A stretch of 13,959 nucleotides of DNA, taken from NCBI GenBank assembly GCA_038046265.1, contig JBBSWN010000018.1:1-13959 (forward strand), given 5' to 3'. Both the position numbers and the translations under genes were made by a program. Below the pieces are notes generated by a model. It did not search any database and had not been told where the DNA came from. It worked only from the letters and a program-made list of their open reading frames with translations. This DNA comes from JAGWAC01 sp038046265. Its GTDB lineage: Archaea > Nanobdellota > Nanobdellia > SCGC-AAA011-G17 > JACPIM01. Shown piece by piece: positions 11,836 through 13,959 of this stretch (position 1 is its first letter; each line of letters opens with the position of its first letter).

Positions 11836-11843
11836 CTTAAATA
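11836..11843 (+). promoter_or_regulatory. TATA box of the salvage operon
   Basis: CTTAAATA, with its 3' end 13 bp and centre about 17 bp before the ATG at 11856. AAACCC upstream may be the BRE. Transcription would start at or shortly after the ATG, so the distance is slightly short. Confidence 0.35.
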
Positions 11844-11855
11844 CGCTTCTATTCA

Positions 11856-12515
11856 ATGAAATATTTAGATTATTTAGTATCTAAAGTAGGAGAAGATAGA
11901 GCGAAATCTTTATTTGAGACAAGTTTTCATACTCTTGATGGAGTATTATTATATGGAAAACTTAATTCAGCAGCTAAAACATTATCCCCAGAATATGATA
12001 TTGGGGTAGTTATTGCGGGCAAAGGTTTAATTTTAGGATATCAATTTCATCAAAACGGATTTCCATTAAGAGTAGTTGATCAAAAAAGAATAGGAAAAGG
12101 AGCTACTTGGAATCCAATTGATAAATTAAAAGAAGAAGAATTTAAAGATAAAAGAGTATTATTAATAGAAAATGATATTGTTACTGGAAGAACAACCAGG
12201 AGGGCTGTTAGAGAACTTTCTGAATATCAACCAAAATTTATTGATTTATTATTGGCTTTTGAAAAAATTCCAGTCCATGCAAAGGATTATCAACATTTAC
12301 ATAAATTGGGTATTGTTCCAGATATCCGAGAGCTTTTTCCAAAACTAGATATTAAGGATATACGCTTTACTAAAAAGGGTATTGAAATAAATTATTTAGA
12401 TTTAAGAAAGAAACCATGTTTTATTGATAATAATACATTTATTACAGTACTTAATACAAGAGATAGAGTACCTAAAGTTATTAGAAAAACATTTACTTTA
12501 GAAAAACATTTTTAA
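11856..12515 (+). CDS. Type I phosphoribosyltransferase family protein
   Basis: A soluble protein of 219 residues. VLLIENDIVTGRTTRRAVRE (101-120) is the PRPP-binding loop of type I phosphoribosyltransferases, with Asn-Asp (106-107) for the usual Asp-Asp and TGRT (110-113) closing on the pyrophosphate. VIAGKGLILGYQF (52-64) is the upstream loop next to it, comparable to that of orotate or hypoxanthine enzymes. Such enzymes join a base to PRPP; which base is not visible. The C-terminus (about 150-219) is longer than usual and may bind the base. It is in an operon with a nucleoside hydrolase, one base before it, so base salvage is likely. Confidence 0.8.
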   Translation: MKYLDYLVSKVGEDRAKSLFETSFHTLDGVLLYGKLNSAAKTLSPEYDIGVVIAGKGLILGYQFHQNGFPLRVVDQKRIGKGATWNPIDKLKEEEFKDKRVLLIENDIVTGRTTRRAVRELSEYQPKFIDLLLAFEKIPVHAKDYQHLHKLGIVPDIRELFPKLDIKDIRFTKKGIEINYLDLRKKPCFIDNNTFITVLNTRDRVPKVIRKTFTLEKHF

Positions 12516-12516
12516 A

Positions 12517-13698
12517 ATGAATAAAAAAATTTTATTATCGACAGATATAGGATCTGATATTGATGATGCTCTTAGTTTAACAGCTATCTTAAATCATCCT
12601 GAAATAGATCTTAGAGGAATTTATACTGTTAATGGAGATGTAATTTCTAGATGTTATATTGCTAAGCACATGATGGATTTAAAGGGTGTAAAAAGATCTG
12701 TTGCTAAAGGGGAAGCTGAACCTATCAGTGCTTGTGTTTTACCTTATTCGCATTTTGAATCTGATTTGGTTGATGATTCTTTTTTAGATAGGGAGAAAAC
12801 AGAAGAAACTAACTGGAATGAACTTATTTACAAACCCTTAGAAAAAGTTGGAATAGTTTCAAATGGAGTTGAGGATTTAGCAGGAAAATTAGCAGAACAA
12901 AAACACACAATTTTTAGTATTGGTCCATTAACAAATATAGCTAAACTCTTGGATAAATTTCCTAAAGAAGCAAAAAATATTGAAAGACTTATTATCATGG
13001 GGTGTGAGATTTCTGAAGGAAGATTAGAACATAATATAAGGTATGATTCTGGAGCAGCACAATCTGTTCTTGATTCTGATATTCCAATAACTGTTGTGCC
13101 TGGAGATTTATGCCAAAAATATTGTGCAGATCCATTAGAATTGGAAAAACAATTAGCTAAATCTTCGATGGGAAAATATGTAAGAAGAATGTTAATGGCT
13201 TTTGTAGGATCTCAATTAGCTGGCAAATTTAGAAATGAACAAATTAATGGCACTGCTTTAAAAGATTTATTGGAAAGAGTAGTTGTTCCTTCATATGAAG
13301 CAATTAAAAAAATTGGTTCGACAGTTGTTTTTAGAATGGATTCATTTAAAAGAAGATGTTTAGGTAATCTTGATGAACTAACTGCTTATTATGAAACTGA
13401 AGAATTTTGGAGAGATTATAGAACTTTAATTTTTCAATTAGGAAACCCTGAATTTGGTTATAAGTTTGGTGGAATGATGGCTAAATGTCTAGAATCTTTA
13501 ATTCCTAAACAAATTTCTGTTGCTGATGTTTATGTTCCTTTTTGTTTTGTTTCACCGGAGAAATTGAAAACTGAAAGAAAAACTTTATCTTGCGACGCAG
13601 ATGGGAGAACAATAATTTTACCTGGAGATAAACATGAAATTGTAATAGATTTAGATTTTGATGCTTTTAAAGAATTTATTAAAACTTTTATTAAATAA
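12517..13698 (+). CDS. Inosine/uridine-type nucleoside hydrolase
   Basis: Splits nucleosides into base and ribose. The Ca2+-binding start LLSTDIGSDIDDALSL (6-21; Asp10, Asp14, Asp16, Asp17) and the block HTIFSIGPLTNIAKLL (130-145) are family signatures. EHNIRYDSGAAQSV (171-184) supplies the ribose-binding Glu/Asn/Asp. At 393 residues it is longer than the usual 310-350; the extra part is mainly between about 200 and 320 and at the C-terminus. The family's late catalytic His (near HD in VxxHD) is not obvious: the corresponding region reads ISVADVYVPF (about 334-343). The ATG begins one base after the phosphoribosyltransferase stop. Confidence 0.85.
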   Translation: MNKKILLSTDIGSDIDDALSLTAILNHPEIDLRGIYTVNGDVISRCYIAKHMMDLKGVKRSVAKGEAEPISACVLPYSHFESDLVDDSFLDREKTEETNWNELIYKPLEKVGIVSNGVEDLAGKLAEQKHTIFSIGPLTNIAKLLDKFPKEAKNIERLIIMGCEISEGRLEHNIRYDSGAAQSVLDSDIPITVVPGDLCQKYCADPLELEKQLAKSSMGKYVRRMLMAFVGSQLAGKFRNEQINGTALKDLLERVVVPSYEAIKKIGSTVVFRMDSFKRRCLGNLDELTAYYETEEFWRDYRTLIFQLGNPEFGYKFGGMMAKCLESLIPKQISVADVYVPFCFVSPEKLKTERKTLSCDADGRTIILPGDKHEIVIDLDFDAFKEFIKTFIK

Positions 13699-13959
13699 TT
13701 ATTTTAATTTCTTCTCATTAATAACTTTGCCAGAATCATCAACTTCTTTTTCTACTACATGAATAACATTTACAGGGCAGGCATCAGCACAATCTATGCT
13801 GTCTTTAAATTCTTCTTCTTTGATATCTTTTCTTTGCCAGCCATTTTCAATATTTTCACCTTTAATTATGTCAGATTTACCATCAGTATGCATTGACCAG
13901 GTTTTAGGGTCTATTGCAGCACAAGCTGCACAACCAATACAATTTGGCCTGTCATGCTG
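13699..13959 (-). CDS. Ferredoxin, partial (start beyond the window)
   Basis: The frame stays open past the window edge, so the gene is N-terminally incomplete; the ATG at 13893 is internal. Within the visible part: NCIGCAACAAIDPKTW gives CxxCxxC, and CADACPVNVIHVV gives a second pair ending in CP, the standard binding of one 4Fe-4S cluster as in archaeal single-cluster ferredoxins. The Cys before CADACP could form a disulfide. The C-terminus is charged (KEVDDSGKVINEKKLK). It likely carries electrons in the cytoplasm. Its stop codon directly abuts the nucleoside hydrolase stop (tail to tail, no gap). Confidence 0.85.
   Translation of the reverse strand, partial: QHDRPNCIGCAACAAIDPKTWSMHTDGKSDIIKGENIENGWQRKDIKEEEFKDSIDCADACPVNVIHVVEKEVDDSGKVINEKKLK

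Overview
This AT-rich window of about 14 kb looks like the chromosome of a DPANN-type archaeon, perhaps near Woesearchaeota or Pacearchaeota. The support is a bacterial-like DnaG primase of the archaeal (exosome-associated) type, the archaeal ribosomal cluster L7Ae-S28e-L24e-Ndk, a tRNA with bulge-helix-bulge introns, a Dph2 fragment and many very small proteins. Many first genes have a TATA box centred about 25 bp before the start codon (leaderless transcripts), while several internal genes use GGAG/GAGGT ribosome-binding sites. No rRNA, CRISPR array, prophage or insertion sequence was seen. The lineage call is inference.

Layout. 1-1290: two minus-strand genes, a Lit/DUF1461-like integral membrane protein and a membrane-anchored GIY-YIG nuclease, with a long stem-loop at the left edge. 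1290-1422: a tRNA-Ser(GCU) on the minus strand that I read as split by two introns (36 and 13 nt), leaving an 8-nt middle exon. 1446-1471: a symmetrical divergent promoter serving that tRNA and a conserved unknown protein. 2056-2130: a probable independent structured small RNA with its own TATA box. Then dnaG and a cysteine-containing membrane-anchored protein.

4097-5958 (minus): operon rpl7ae, rps28e, rpl24e, ndk, hsp20, with a long structured leader before rpl7ae. The 56-residue L24e gene is easily missed. 6118-7129: an MGMT-like protein with a changed active-site motif, a dph2 gene cut off after its first domain, an unknown ORF and a decayed coding stretch. 7126-8620 (minus): a probable cell-envelope operon with a small Cys-rich protein, a signal-peptide/stalk/TM protein, a small HExxH protein and a two-TM Cys protein. 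8666-9781: a glutamate-dehydrogenase-family enzyme. Just upstream is a free-standing LAGLIDADG homing endonuclease whose last codons contain the likely gdh promoter. 10653-11801: a VIT1/CCC1 metal transporter, a two-TM miniprotein and a divergent small Cys-rich protein.

11856-13698 (+): a phosphoribosyltransferase and a nucleoside hydrolase, nearly abutting, which together suggest a nucleoside-to-nucleotide salvage pair. 13699-13959: a ferredoxin running off the right edge. A recurring hairpin (short stem, one mismatch, C(T)n/(A)nG stem, tight loop) lies before ndk, rpl7ae and the Cys-rich gene and after dnaG. Three of the four copies are flanked by CGGAAAA.
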